Source: Ignelater luminosus (taxonomy: Eukaryota; Arthropoda; Insecta; Coleoptera; Elateridae). From it: a stretch of 64,000 nt of DNA. Below, piece after piece: positions 10,931 to 21,965 of the stretch; position 1 is the stretch's first letter; every line of letters begins with the position of its first letter. The notes beneath the pieces were generated by a model. It had not been told where the DNA came from. It saw only the letters and a list, made by a program, of their open reading frames with translations, and searched no databases. A program made the position numbers and the translations under genes. The stretch is from the NCBI GenBank assembly GCA_011009095.1, contig VTPC01004683.1, forward strand, positions 1 through 64,000, read 5' to 3'.

Positions 10931-11124
10931 AGGATCTGTGGTACTTCCATTCACTCGAAGGAGTGCCATGTGCAACGGCTACTCTTTCCTGAACCGACGC
11001 TGGGATGTTTTACTGGTTTAGAGGGGGGGGACTGTAGCATTCCTACCAAATTAGTGCGTGCGTACGTATGTGGTGAAATAAAAGTTGTTGCCTGTGGGGG
11101 TGTGAAAGGGGCAGTCTTTTGGAT

Positions 11125-11145
11125 AATCGCGATCGCGATCGCTTT
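11125..11145. repeat. GCGATC palindromic run
   Basis: TCGCGATCGCGATCGC is a self-complementary run just before the 160-bp array. It could be a hairpin; its role is unknown. Confidence 0.5.
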
Positions 11146-11179
11146 TCGACGAAATTTAAAAAATTTCGTTTCCGAATTC

Positions 11180-11795
11180 GTTCATTCCGTCTGTCTATTG
11201 GTCTGTTGGCATGTTTCCGTAACTCTAGAGGGCATGTTATAATATAAAATCAACTTAGAATGTTCTCCTGATTACAGATACATATTTCGATATCTCGAAT
11301 ATTTTTCGAGATAATTGAGATCGAACATGGCGATTTTTCCACGTCCCCGTAACTTTACAGGACATGCTATCTATGAAATCAACTTAGAAGTCTCTCCTGA
11401 TTACAGATACCTAATCGGTATTTTAATATCTCGAATAGTTTTCAAGATAATCGAGTTCGAAAATGACGATTTCTCCACATAGTCTGTCTGTTGGTCCGTT
11501 GCCACGTTCCCGTAACTTTACAGGATATGTTATATATGACATCAACTTAGAATTTTCTCCTGATTACAGATAGATAATCGGTATTTCGATATCCCGCACA
11601 GTTTTCGAGATAATCGAGATTGAGAATGGCGATTTTTCGACATAGTCTGTTGGTCTGTTGCCGTGTTCCCGTAACTTTACAGGACATATTATATATGAAA
11701 TCAACTTAGACGTTTCTCCTGATTACAAATACATAATCGGTATTTCGATATCTCGAATACTTTTCGAGATAATCGAGAACAAGAATTTGTTTGTT
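11180..11795. repeat. Four-unit ~160-bp tandem array
   Basis: The landmark CGTAACTTTACAGGACAT (and variants) starts at 11219, 11348, 11511 and 11670, spacings of 129, 163 and 159 bp. Each unit also carries AAATCAACTTAGA, TCTCCTGATTACA, ATAATCGGTATTTCGATATC and a CTCGAA...TTCGAGATAATCGAG dyad, so each monomer contains its own inverted element. The first unit is shortened. Confidence 0.85.
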
Positions 11796-11799
11796 TTAA

Positions 11800-12143
11800 A
11801 TCTCGTCATGATTATGCTTGCATTTTCACTGGTTTACTTTTTATTTTATTTTATAGTTTGTAGAATAAATAAATAATTAACAGAGAACCCAAAACTCTTT
11901 TTCTTTTTTGAAAATAGCAGTTAGCCGCTATACTTTTTTATTTTTTTCTAGTAACCTTAGAATAGCAATTGTCATAGATAATCAATTCCAAACATAACAA
12001 CAAAATAGATTTCGACAAGTTTATGATGGTTGTTTTTCAATATTAAATAATACTTCGTGGTTTGTTCAATTTTAATATAAATAAAGGCACAGTTCTCGAG
12101 TGAGATTGTCAACTTGATAGGAAACGATAAATCAAAATACTTA
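11800..12143. other. AT-rich sequence downstream of the small secreted gene
   Basis: Later exons of the minus-strand gene starting at 12321 could lie here or further down, but no clear acceptor plus open frame was found. TTTATT near 11845 would be an AATAAA on the minus strand. Confidence 0.35.
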
Positions 12144-12321
12144 CGTCGTCCGGACACTCTCCTGGTGGACATTCTTCCTGACTCGTTAAATCGGCAGAGT
12201 GTGGAGTTTCATCATCATAATAATAATAATAGTCGTCATCATAGTAAGCGTCATATCCTCTAAAATATTGTGTTTTACCTACTATCGTTAGAAGGAATAT
12301 GCATAGCAAAATGCACAACAT
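12144..12321 (-). CDS. First exon of a small secreted Tyr/Asp-rich protein
   Basis: The ATG at 12321 opens a textbook signal peptide (MLCILLCIFLLTIVGKTQ), followed by an acidic, tyrosine-rich stretch (YDAYYDDDYYYYYDDE) and a short Cys motif (EECPPGECPDD). The frame meets a consensus 5' splice site, GTAAGT, right after the GAC GAC codons at about 12144. Read without splicing it would stop after 70 residues, so an intron is preferred but not proven. A TATA box lies 160-170 bp upstream. The secreted location is well supported. Function is unknown; Tyr/Asp-rich secreted proteins occur in cuticle and in mineral- or metal-binding matrices, but no family was recognised. Confidence 0.6.
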
Positions 12322-12480
12322 TTTGCAGTTGTACTGGCAATTATTCCATTTTTATATTTTTCACCACATCCACTCTTTTCAACTTGCATTTGCTTGAATC
12401 GTATCAAAGAATTTTGTTGGTGTGCTCCGCCACCACCAATTCTTGTTGGTCGATTAAACTTTCCATTGGACTTATCCCCT

Positions 12481-12490
12481 TTTATTTATA
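12481..12490 (-). promoter_or_regulatory. TATA box for the small secreted gene
   Basis: The minus strand reads TATAAATAAA at 12490-12481. A start site ~30 bp downstream (about 12455) would give a 5' leader of ~135 bases before the ATG at 12321. Confidence 0.5.
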
Positions 12491-13164
12491 AGTTATTCCT
12501 GTTTATACAACATGACACGTTCAGTGATTTGATTTCTACACGTGCATTACGATTATTACTATTTGTTAACATCAAAAGAATTTGAATATATCACAGTTCT
12601 CAGAAAAAATACTGCTTGAGAGTAATTTGGTTGATAAATAAAAAAAAGGGAGACTTCTAATGAATTACCTTTATTCAAATTAATTAACTTACAAAGAAGA
12701 TTAGAATCAACAAAATAAAAAATTAAATAATATTTGCTAGAAGATGATAGTGCACTGTTAAAATATATTCAAGCTGAAAACATATAACTTAATTTACTAT
12801 AAATTAAGATCTACATAAGGAAACTTGTAAAAATAGTAGATTTACAGTAGTATAGTTCTTTAGGGAACTTATTTTATCCGTCATTATTCGCTTAATGTCT
12901 TTACCTACCAACTACCCTAAGATCACAAAAACACTTAATGAGCGGTAAGAAAAGGCAGTGTAATTTATTGCAAATTATCAGTATTACGAATTGAGTACTG
13001 ATAAAAATGGAAATATTGCATAATACATCGGTTTTGAGACAGTAAACGTTTTATAGAGTGCATTCAGACAGTTTAGAGAATGACAGTGCAAATAAATACT
13101 AAACGCATTCACATCACTCTTGTAGACTTCACAGACAGGAAATAAAGACGTAGATTTTGTCGGG
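12491..13164 (-). other. Probable NompA 3' UTR and intergenic DNA
   Basis: AT-rich. Minus-strand AATAAA candidates occur (plus-strand TTTATT near 12963), consistent with polyadenylation ~200 bases past the NompA stop. No other gene is seen. Confidence 0.4.
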
Positions 13165-16100
13165 TTATATTTGCTGGGTGCAAGGAGAGAGTTTTCGTTT
13201 TTGTGATACTGCTATACTCCTCAGGCTACGCGATCTTTCAAAAAGTGAAGGATCCGTATAGATCGGTTCACTAGGATCTTCAAACGGCCCTCCTGGCGCT
13301 GAACTGGGAATATCCAAATCCTCCTTGTTTAAATCTGGAAACGCCCTAGTTCTTCCAAATCCGGAGAACGGTTTTTGAAGTCCTGCGCCAAATATTGATA
13401 AGCTTGATAATCCGCTACTTCTTGTTGCTGGATAAGATGAGGAACGTGAAGATTCTCTGTCTACAATTATATTTTTACGTATCACCGTCCAATATCGACG
13501 ATACACTAATCCCGCTGTTACAGATATAATCACAAGGAAGATCGTCAAAGAAAGGACGGCTCCTATTAATCCTTTGTATTCTCCCGATGTTAAACACACA
13601 GATTCCTGCAGGGGAACTGCCAAACGAGCTTCTTGTTGTAATTCTTCTCGGGATTCAAACACCTAATAAAAGTATAAAATGAAACAGATTCGATTCAATT
13701 CTATTCGATCTTTTATAACACTTACTTCAATCATTTCGCGCACAAACTCTAATTCCGATCCTTCATCAGTTTTAGTATTATCCGGGAAGGAAACTGCGCT
13801 ATCATTTCCATTAGTATCGTCGTCGTCAATTAATGTATTGTTGGTTTCAATTTGAGCCGTTCCGTTGATTTCACGTTTTCTTCTACCAAATGACGGTTCC
13901 TCTCGTCCTCTACCCGTTTCGCAAAACGCTGGCTTACATCCATCTCTACAAGTATGAACTGTTGCTTCGAAAACTAGGAAGTTCGACTCTGGTATTTTGA
14001 ATGCGTTAAATCTTGCTTCAAGGGTATCTCCGCTACGTCCTCTATCTAGTTCTGGGAAGACATAAGGATCTACTGGACATCTAGATAAAAACGTATAATA
14101 TAAGTCACTTTCTCTTTGATTATATTACACTGATAATAACCTACCCTCGTCTATCGATAAGCTGAACAGATCTACCAGAGTAAGGATCTCTAGCTATTAC
14201 ATTAGTAGCAAATATATCCGTTACATAATTGTAACCATCTTGCGCTTCTAATCTAAACGTTAATGGATCTCCAACAGCTATTGTCGTAGTAGGTCTACCT
14301 TGGTACAGAATTAAAAGTCGTACTTTCGAACTAAGCGTGTTTTCAGCAGGAAGGTACTCGATTGGAATTGGACTACCAGAACTAGCAAAAAAGTTTTTGT
14401 TTACATTGGTCAGTTAGCATTTATCTTTAAATGGTTTACCCAGCGCCTATGTAATCAGAATAAACGACAGCTTCTCCGGGACCACGGAACAGACAGGTCA
14501 GATTGAAACGTTTGTCTCCACCGGTTTGTACGTGATCACTAAATTGTACCACCACTATATTGGTCATTGTATCTCCGTATCGTTGTGTACCACATTCGGG
14601 ATAGCCTTGAGCACCGCTTATTCTCAAAATATGTTTTACTCCACCATTTCCGCGAATAAAGCAACGGTCATAAAAACCATAAGTGTATATCCTCCCGTAG
14701 AATCCTTCCGGAGTAATTAAGGTAAATTCCATTCCATCTTCATTACACACTTGTCGCACTAGTATGAAAAGGCATAAAAACGTTATAAAAAGGCAAAGAG
14801 AATAAGTAAGAAAATTGTTAGGTTTATTTAGTGAAGTGATTTTACAATTTACAAGAGGTGCAATTAAAGCCTATTACATGGTATTATTCTTCTATTGCAT
14901 TTACAACATTTACCATCTAAACAGTCCCCATCACCAAACTGTCGACTTAAAGTCCGTTCATAAAAGTCGAAATTTGGAGCGTTCTCGAAATACTGAGGAT
15001 CTTCTAAGTCGATAGTCCTTGAATCCTTGTCGCTAAGTTCGCAGTTTTCCCTATCCCCATCATATCCCACGGGGGTTTCCCTAGATAAACATTAATTAAT
15101 AAAATAACTAAAGATTAATTTGCAAACATACCTATAATTAAAAGATCTACAAACAAACTCTCTGCTTTCAGTACATTCTTGCTCGCAATGCGTTAGAGTT
15201 CGTACTTGTATAAGTCTTCTTACAAACTGTTTTCGTAACCTTTGTCTTGTCCCCGCTTGCTTAAAAGAATCTCCTTCTTCGCAACGATATCCAAATGGTC
15301 TAGCGCCTCCTCCTCCTCCTCCCCCTCCTCCTCCTGGTATAAGATCCCCCTCATAAATAGGGCCATCTGGTCCTGGAGAGAATGGTCTTCGGAAGTCATA
15401 AGGAGGACGATCATAGAAAGGTCGACGATCACCACCACCACCACTAAATGGACGTCTGTCATCATATGGGCGACGATTATCATAAGGCCTTCTGTCATCA
15501 AGAGGTCGTTGCCCGTCATAAGGTCGTTGCCCGTCATAAGGTCTTTGCCCGTCATAAGGTCTTTGCCCGTCATAAGGTCTTTGTCCATCATAAGGTCTTT
15601 GTCCATCAAAAGGTCTTTGTCCATCATAAGGTCGCTGTCCATCATAAGGTCGTCGCCCATCATTTGGACGTCGATCATCGTAAGGACGTCGATCGTCATA
15701 AGGTCTTCGGTCAGGTAAAGGACGTCTGCCATCGTAAGGTCTATCATCATAAGGGCGAGTTGGTCGTCTCACGAAGAATTTTCCATCCCAATAGAATTTT
15801 CGATCATAATCATTATGGTGTACATCACTACCCCCATAACGTCCACCATAATCATTTCCATAACGATGGTCGTATCTGTCATCGTAAGTTCCAGGATATC
15901 TATCTGGATATCTACTACCTCCAGAAGGGGGATAATAGGGATATCTATCATCTGGAGGATATCTATCTCCTCCGGTACTGCTAGGACGATATCTATCATC
16001 TGGGGGATATCTGCCTCCTCCGGTACTGTTAGGACGATATCTATCATCTGGGGGATATCTGCCTCCTCCGGTACTACTAGGACGATACCTGTCAGGGGGA

Positions 16101-18291
16101 TATCGGCCACCGTCACCACTGCTTGAAGGATGTCTATCGTAAGGAGGATATCTGCCGCCGCTACCGCTACTGCTTGGAGGATACCCATCTGAAGGGGGTC
16201 CTACCGGATACAGACCGCCGCTGCCATCTGGATAAAGTGGTCGTAAAGGTCGTGGAGGATATCTGTCATCAGGATATCTATTGGGGTAATCGTCAGGATA
16301 TCTATCAGGATATCTGCCGGGATATTCAGGATAAGGTCTTCCTGGGGGATATCTTCCAGGATGATAATCTCCACCAGGACTACTTGGTGGATAACGACTT
16401 CCTGGTTCTCCTGGTCCTCCTGGCCCTCCTGGTCTGTGAGTACCACCGGGGTATCCGGGATACGTAGGATATCCAGGATATCTATCGCCTGGACGTAAAC
16501 CACCACCACCACCACTACCACCTTCGCCTGGTCTCTGACTACCATCACCATCACCACCGACTGTGTAATCTGTAAATTATTTGATTCATTCCAGAACAAA
16601 CTACTTATAATATCATGAATTTCACAATACGTACGCATCAAGTTTTCGTAGTAGTCATAGTCGGCATCATATATAATTCTCATTCCATCCCGTAAATTAT
16701 ATCTGCTTAACCTACAGGTTCTATATCGTTCGCTATAAACTGCTGATCTACATTGAAAACTTGGTTGGCGTAAACATTCATCCAAACACTCACTAAGAGA
16801 TCTTCCTGATATTTCCGAATGATGATCTCCACTTAATCTACTGTTTCTATATCGTTGGAAAGCAGTATCAGGACGTTTTCCGGTAAATAAGTGGGAAGTT
16901 ACAGAATTGTCTGGGTATTCTGAACCACGAGCTGAAAATTAATAGCAGATAGATATTTCGATCATATTAATATTTGTAATGATTCACTTACGGCTGTCTA
17001 AACAAGCGAAATCGTAAAAATTATGAGTAGGACTGCTGCTAACGCCAAGATCTTCTTTTTGTGATATCGAATCTTCTTCTGAAAGGATGCATTGTTTTGT
17101 CATTTCGTCGTATTCCAGTGAACGGCAGAAGTATTTTTCGGCACGCACGCACATCGCTTGGCAATCTTCTAAAGTTATATTTGTGAATAAATCGACTTCG
17201 AATGGACCGCCTAGTCTTTTGTTTTCTTCTTTTATAAATACTCCTAGACCATCACATCTTCTTTCGGCTAAAATTGAATTTGATTTAATTATACTTATGA
17301 GTAATATAGTATTGGAGATTGTTTTAGGCCATAAACTATAAGACATACGAAATTGAAAAATCGTTTTTATACACAAGTCGATTTCGCATTTCTTACGATT
17401 TAAAAGTGTACAGGCTCGAAAAGCAGTCTACTTATTAATTAGATATGTAATTATACCATTTAAGCATGTATTTTCTAAATAATCTGAGCTAGGATCGTCT
17501 TCAAGAAGTTCCGGATGGGTTCTTCTAGTAAACCTGCTGAGTATACAAGTGCGCATAGCCGAATCAAAGGTGGCGGATCGGCAAACAAAACTGAATTCGT
17601 TCAAACACTTATCTTCGCATTCGCTTCTATTTGATGCAGTCATCTCTTTTATATCCGCCGCAGGAAGCTTGAGTTTCTTCCGCGGATGCCGTTCGAAAAT
17701 ATATCTTCTGTTTGGACATTCACGTTCGGGCCGATTTGCTACAAAATATCAGATAACATTAATTTATTTTTGCATTTCTATTTCAACGATTGATACTTAC
17801 ACGTAACACAGACTTCGGTAAAATGCACACTATTCGGAACGGACATGAGATTTCCTATTCCTTCCGGAGCAGCTTGTTCTCTAGTCAGATAACATGTCGA
17901 CTCCTCATATTCAGGCCCGCCGTTATAAGTTGCTATTCTACTTCCGGGTTGGAAATCGAAAGATGTGCAAGTCCGAACGATATTATTTGATGCTCTATCT
18001 CGTAAACAAAGATCTTGGCATTTTTCTAAAACCATAAATGGAGGCGCGCTGTCTCTTACGATATCATCGTCAAAACCTTGAAGCTGGATATTTGGCAGTC
18101 TTTCGTACATAACTTTTCCATTCATTGAACCCGAACCGCAAGAAGTTTGGGCTAAAATTAAAAATATGATGTTACAATAATAATAGTAGTAGGATTAAAA
18201 AATTGTATTGATTACCTTTTGTCATCATTTTCAAAACCGTAAGTACCGTAATTGCTTGGACCATATTGGGAATATAAGGATAGTTTTTCAT
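13165..18291 (-). CDS. nompA: NompA-like PAN/ZP-domain apical matrix protein, complete, 11 coding exons
   Basis: Exons on the minus strand: 18291-18216, 18151-17801, 17738-17457, 17267-16992, 16931-16635, 16569-15132, 15080-14914, 14758-14440, 14381-14145, 14080-13726, 13662-13165. All junctions are GT-AG and the phases match throughout, giving ~1431 residues. Order: signal peptide (1-27; Met10 is an alternative start), four PAN/apple modules, one each in exons 2-5 (about 28-427), a disordered Arg/Pro/Tyr/Asp/Gly linker (about 428-848), a fifth PAN module (about 850-960), a ZP domain (about 962-1205), furin site GRRKRE (about 1214-1219), a transmembrane helix (about 1297-1320) and a ~110-residue cytoplasmic tail. 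Five PAN modules plus ZP plus transmembrane segment is the known plan of Drosophila NompA, an extracellular protein of sensory-organ support cells that ties the dendrite tip to the cuticle. The PAN modules are Cys-rich, with motifs such as CEDKCLNEFSFVCRS and CQAMCVRAEKYFCRS. Confidence 0.93.
15490..15770 (-). repeat. 18-bp in-frame minisatellite inside the nompA linker
   Basis: CATAAGGTCGTTGCCCGT-type units repeat about every 18 bp from 15515 to 15660, encoding ~9 tandem RPYDGQ hexapeptides flanked by RPYDDR variants. Very similar unit sequences imply recent slippage or conversion. Confidence 0.88.
15950..16095 (-). repeat. 48-bp in-frame repeat inside the nompA linker
   Basis: Three near-identical 48-bp units (CTCCTCCGGTACTG as landmark) encode 16-residue units of the form RYPPDDRYRPSSTGG. 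They lie upstream of the RPYDGQ array in the same exon, so the linker grew by at least two separate expansions. Confidence 0.85.
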
Positions 18292-18419
18292 TTTGAATTC
18301 TGTCATACGCGAAGTTCTTGCGGTCACTATCTGGACATGCTTTTGCCCACCTGTACGGAAAGCATCTGATTATTATTGTGCAGTTTTTATTTCCTACATG
18401 GTCAAACAAAACAAATGCA

Positions 18420-19780
18420 TAACGGAATTCCCACGAAATCCTATCAATAGATTTCCCCGATGAACCGGTACTATAGATTAACGGTGGATAATTTTACACG
18501 CATAATTAACGAGCGTGCGCCTAAAATAATTCCCACGAAAGAGATATTTAGATCACGAGCTTTTCCTATACTAGTGAAGCTTTATTATTAGAGGAAGATT
18601 CTTCATTATTACAAAAAAATGGAATTAACCAGTTTTTTTGCCGTTTTAAAAATCACCAACCAAAAACCTTTTTGTATATTTCACGGAATTATAAAAGGAC
18701 ATTATATTATGTTTGCGTACGTTTGCGAGATGCAAACCATTGTTACAATAAGCCGGAAATAGGCATCCTGGTCCGTAATAAGCTCGTGGTGCACGCTCTA
18801 TCTCTTCATCGGACACGGGAAGCCATGCATGTCATTCAATGACACATTCCGTGCGATAAAATGGTTTCGAGGGTCAATTTTTAAAAAGCATTAAAAAGAC
18901 TTTTTTTTTAATAAACGCAGAAACATGCTCTTATTTGTATTTTTATTGTATTTTGAAACGTTTTTTAATAAATTATACAAATTTTCTATTTTCTTCCTAA
19001 ATTCAAAATCTAGACATCCATGTTGAGCTGTGTAACCGATACTTGTTGCTTGTCATTCCTTAGTTTTTATGTTGCGAGTCGTACCTACGTATTATTTGAC
19101 AGTTGTACTGTTTTTGATTTTGAGGTTGACATTTGTCCGTGTCAGTAATTAACGGAGTCATTGACATTGAAATAAAATTTATTAATGGAAAATTTTAAAG
19201 AAAAGAAAATCTTTTAGTATAAACTTTTTACTTTTTCAAATAATTTACATTTTAACACACTGTTTGTGTTAACTTTAATGTTGTAAGTTTAAAGGAGTTA
19301 CTTTTAGAGGTTATGTTCATAGATATTGGTAGCTGTTGTTACATTAAATTCCTGGGAATTAACTTGTTTTTTATAAAAAAACTAAAACAAAATTTTAAAG
19401 CTATTAAAAATAACGACAAAAAGAATAAAAAGCCTCTGGTGTGACAAATGTGATGATTTCTAATTTTCATTTAGTCTCAACAAAACGAAAATTATTTATT
19501 TTTTGATGGTAAGTTACACTAGAATTACTTTAGTGTTTCAATCTATGCTGATTAGTAAAAGTGCTTTTAGGCAAACAACGATCCGAACATAGAAATACCC
19601 TTTATATCCCACCAAGAAATAACATTATATTGTTGAAGAATGCCCACATATTAAACTTGCATGCTCCAAGCCACTTTAGATACTCAAGTTGTCCAGTGGA
19701 TACTATTATAATTTATAAAGCTATGAACTGTACAAATAAGGGATGATTAATTGGAAAAATAGTTTATTATGATATTTAAG
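18420..19780. other. Intergenic region upstream of nompA
   Basis: AT-rich. It should contain the nompA promoter, but no clear TATA box or other core element was identified. The 61-codon frame at 19561-19746 resembles no known family. Confidence 0.35.
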
Positions 19781-19789
19781 TCGGATATT

Positions 19790-20690
19790 TGCTAGATACA
19801 ATCTACTGTTTGTAAACTGAGATCTCTGCTACACAGTAAATTCTTCATCTTGGAAAACACGGTTCTAGCTTTTTCGATTCGACATTTTATTTCTTGTGTA
19901 TGATCCCAATCTTCATTTAGTGTACATCCAAGGTAAGTAATCCTTGGTACTTGTTCTATTGCTTGATTGTTTGCGCATAATAACGTTTGTTTATTAATAA
20001 AAAATAAAAACATCGTCTTATCCACAATTATTTTATTATTATCCCGCTACATATGTTTCGGCATTTTAATTAACATAATTGCCATCTTCAGGCGTTGTGA
20101 GGGTTTAAACTAAAGGTACATTCTAATTAAGTTAAAATTTTTTTCACTTATATGGACTACATATTTCTTATATTATTTTTCCTTTAAATTTAATTATTGC
20201 CTTTTCAATTTAACTTCTTCGTTCATAAACGTTTGTTTATTTTTATTTTTAACTTTGCGTCTTTTTTCCATCATGCTCAGGATTTGATCGTTCATCCATC
20301 CTTTTCCTCCAGTTTGTTGTTGTATTTCAGGCTTTAAGAATTTGTTGCAAACATCTCTGGTAGCGTTTTTAATAGACGCCCAAGTATTTTCTGTTTGATG
20401 TTCAGGCGGGATTATTCGAATTAGTTCATCATTCAGTGTTTGCTTTACTTCTTGTATTTCTATATTTTGTAGTTTTACCAGTTTTAGTTTCCAAGTATAC
20501 AACCGTCTTGGGGGCAGCTCCTAGAAAGTATTAGTAACAATTCGCTGCTCTTCTCTGCAAAACTGAACCAAGCGATCGCCTCTCTCATTCCTTATATCAA
20601 GACCATATGATTCAACAATCTCATCTTCTGCTCCGGCTCCAATTTTTGCATTAAAGTCTCTCATTGTTGGTTTACTGATTCTAATACCAA
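19790..20690 (-). mobile_element. Internally deleted LINE (endonuclease-reverse transcriptase type)
   Basis: On the minus strand: an endonuclease C-terminal part at 20680-20480 (DFNAKIGAGAEDEIV, NERGDRLVQFC, RRLYTW, with one stop), a linker at 20502-20194 (WASIKNATRDVC...KGWMNDQILSMMEKRRK), and the region after reverse transcriptase at 20025-19790 (RITYLGCTLNEDWDHTQEI, CRIEKARTVFSKM). The catalytic core of the reverse transcriptase is missing. An AT-rich segment with GTTTCGGCATTTTAATTAA (20040-20170) separates the last two pieces and may be a separate insertion. Clade is uncertain (RTE-like or related). Confidence 0.75.
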
Positions 20691-20694
20691 GAAC

Positions 20695-21040
20695 CGTTTT
20701 AGAACCGTTGTTTCATAAGATTCCGATTCCCCATTACGGTTCTTTTCTTTTAAGTAACCGACGTCGTTAAAGTGAAACTTTATTGATTCATAGTGACCTT
20801 TTCCAAGTTTGATTATGTTGGAACTTATTGTTTTAACTACGAAGTGATTAACTATAATCAAATCTAGTAAATTGTTATGATCTACACTTATAGTACCCTT
20901 CATCTTCGGTTTCAGATTTCAGTGACTTAGAAATAATATAATGCTCTCCATTAACCAGTCTGTATATTCTATCCAAGTAATTATATCGTCCCAACTTGCG
21001 TCAACGATTATAGAATGTTAAATAACAAATAAATTTAATA
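20695..21040. other. Unassigned segment with a minus-strand open frame
   Basis: An 80-codon minus-strand frame (20903-20661) abuts the LINE endonuclease fragment. Its sequence (HNNLLDLIIVNHFVVKT) is not recognised; it may be decayed transposon or chance. Confidence 0.3.
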
Positions 21041-21044
21041 CTTT

Positions 21045-21440
21045 CGTACCGGACTGGCGCAAAGGCGTACAGATGCACAATGGAAAATAAGATAACTGAA
21101 ACTGACGTTCAACACACTACATTACCCCGTTCACTACACGAAGGTGCCTTGAGAATTTCTGCCATAGGCGCCAAATACCCTATCTGCCCCGATTTGAAGA
21201 TATTTTTCTAGACTTGCATTTTGTACAACTAGGGTAGCGCCACGAGTTATCTCAAGATTCTCTTACGTCTCGAACTAATAATCTGTAGTATCTACAAGTT
21301 TTAGCGTAGATTTCCAGCGTTTTTCCCAGAATTTTCAAACATTATTGATAATAACATTATGTAAACCCATATCTGTAAGTCCCTAGATATTTTTTGTATT
21401 TTAACAGCCGTAGCGTTTGCGAAATTTGTAAGTGCTTTTC
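21045..21440 (-). repeat. Satellite family member with short-TIR end unit
   Basis: Shares with the array at 61060-62110 (reverse strand) the blocks GACTGGCGCAAAGGCG, GCGCCAAATACCCTA, AACTAATAATCTG, TTCCAGCGTTTTTCCC and AACCCATATCTGTAAGTCCCTA. Confidence 0.75.
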
Positions 21441-21699
21441 TGCTATTTAACAAGTCCATAATAGTTTTGCAAAAGAAAAATCTTTTTTTTATTTAACGTC
21501 TCTATATCTAAGCGTCAGTATCTCGAATGGTAAGAAATAGTCAGATGCCGTTTCGACCGTTCTAGCCTTTGTATATTCTTTCTTCGTTTAAGAAGTACAG
21601 TTCGACAAAAAGACTCGGCACTCGCATGTAGAGTACCAAAGAGACGCTTGCAGTTCTTTATTCTTAAACGACAGAAAAAAAAAAGTAAGAGGCGAATTG

Positions 21700-21965
21700 A
21701 GGGCAGATTTAGTGCCTTTTCATAAAATCGTATGTCAGTGAAGGTTGATGCAGTAGGCCATGGAAAAGCACGATCTTCGTGGCATCTATTGGAAATTTAA
21801 AAAGCTAGTTTGAGCACAACCACAACAATGAGACATCGTCAGAAACCGTAATAAATGTTATAAATCTTCAGATTTGGAGATTTATAGTCAGCTCTGACAG
21901 CGTTGGTTATAACTGATGATCACGCTTTCTTCAGTCATTCTAACGAAATCCAACCCTATCTCTTT
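21700..21965. repeat. Dispersed repeat shared with 53.85-54.2 kb
   Basis: CACGATCTTCGTGGCATCTA, TTGGAAATTTAAAAAGCTAG and CAGAAACCGTAATAAATG recur in the same order, diverged, at 53890-54180. A fragment of the same family (GATTTGGAGATTCATAGC) is also near 27078. Confidence 0.6.

Noticed and set aside
15220-16188. Alternative frames over the nompA linker exon (Met/Asp/Leu-rich, His/Lys/Val-rich, Ile/Ser-rich)
   Set aside because: They are shadows of the in-frame repeats; the true frame is fixed by splice phases on both sides.
18212-18409. Minus-strand frame reading KNFAYDRIQNEKLSLYSQYG as a first nompA exon
   Set aside because: Its phase at the donor (2) does not fit exon 2. The overlapping frame from ATG 18291 fits and supplies a signal peptide.
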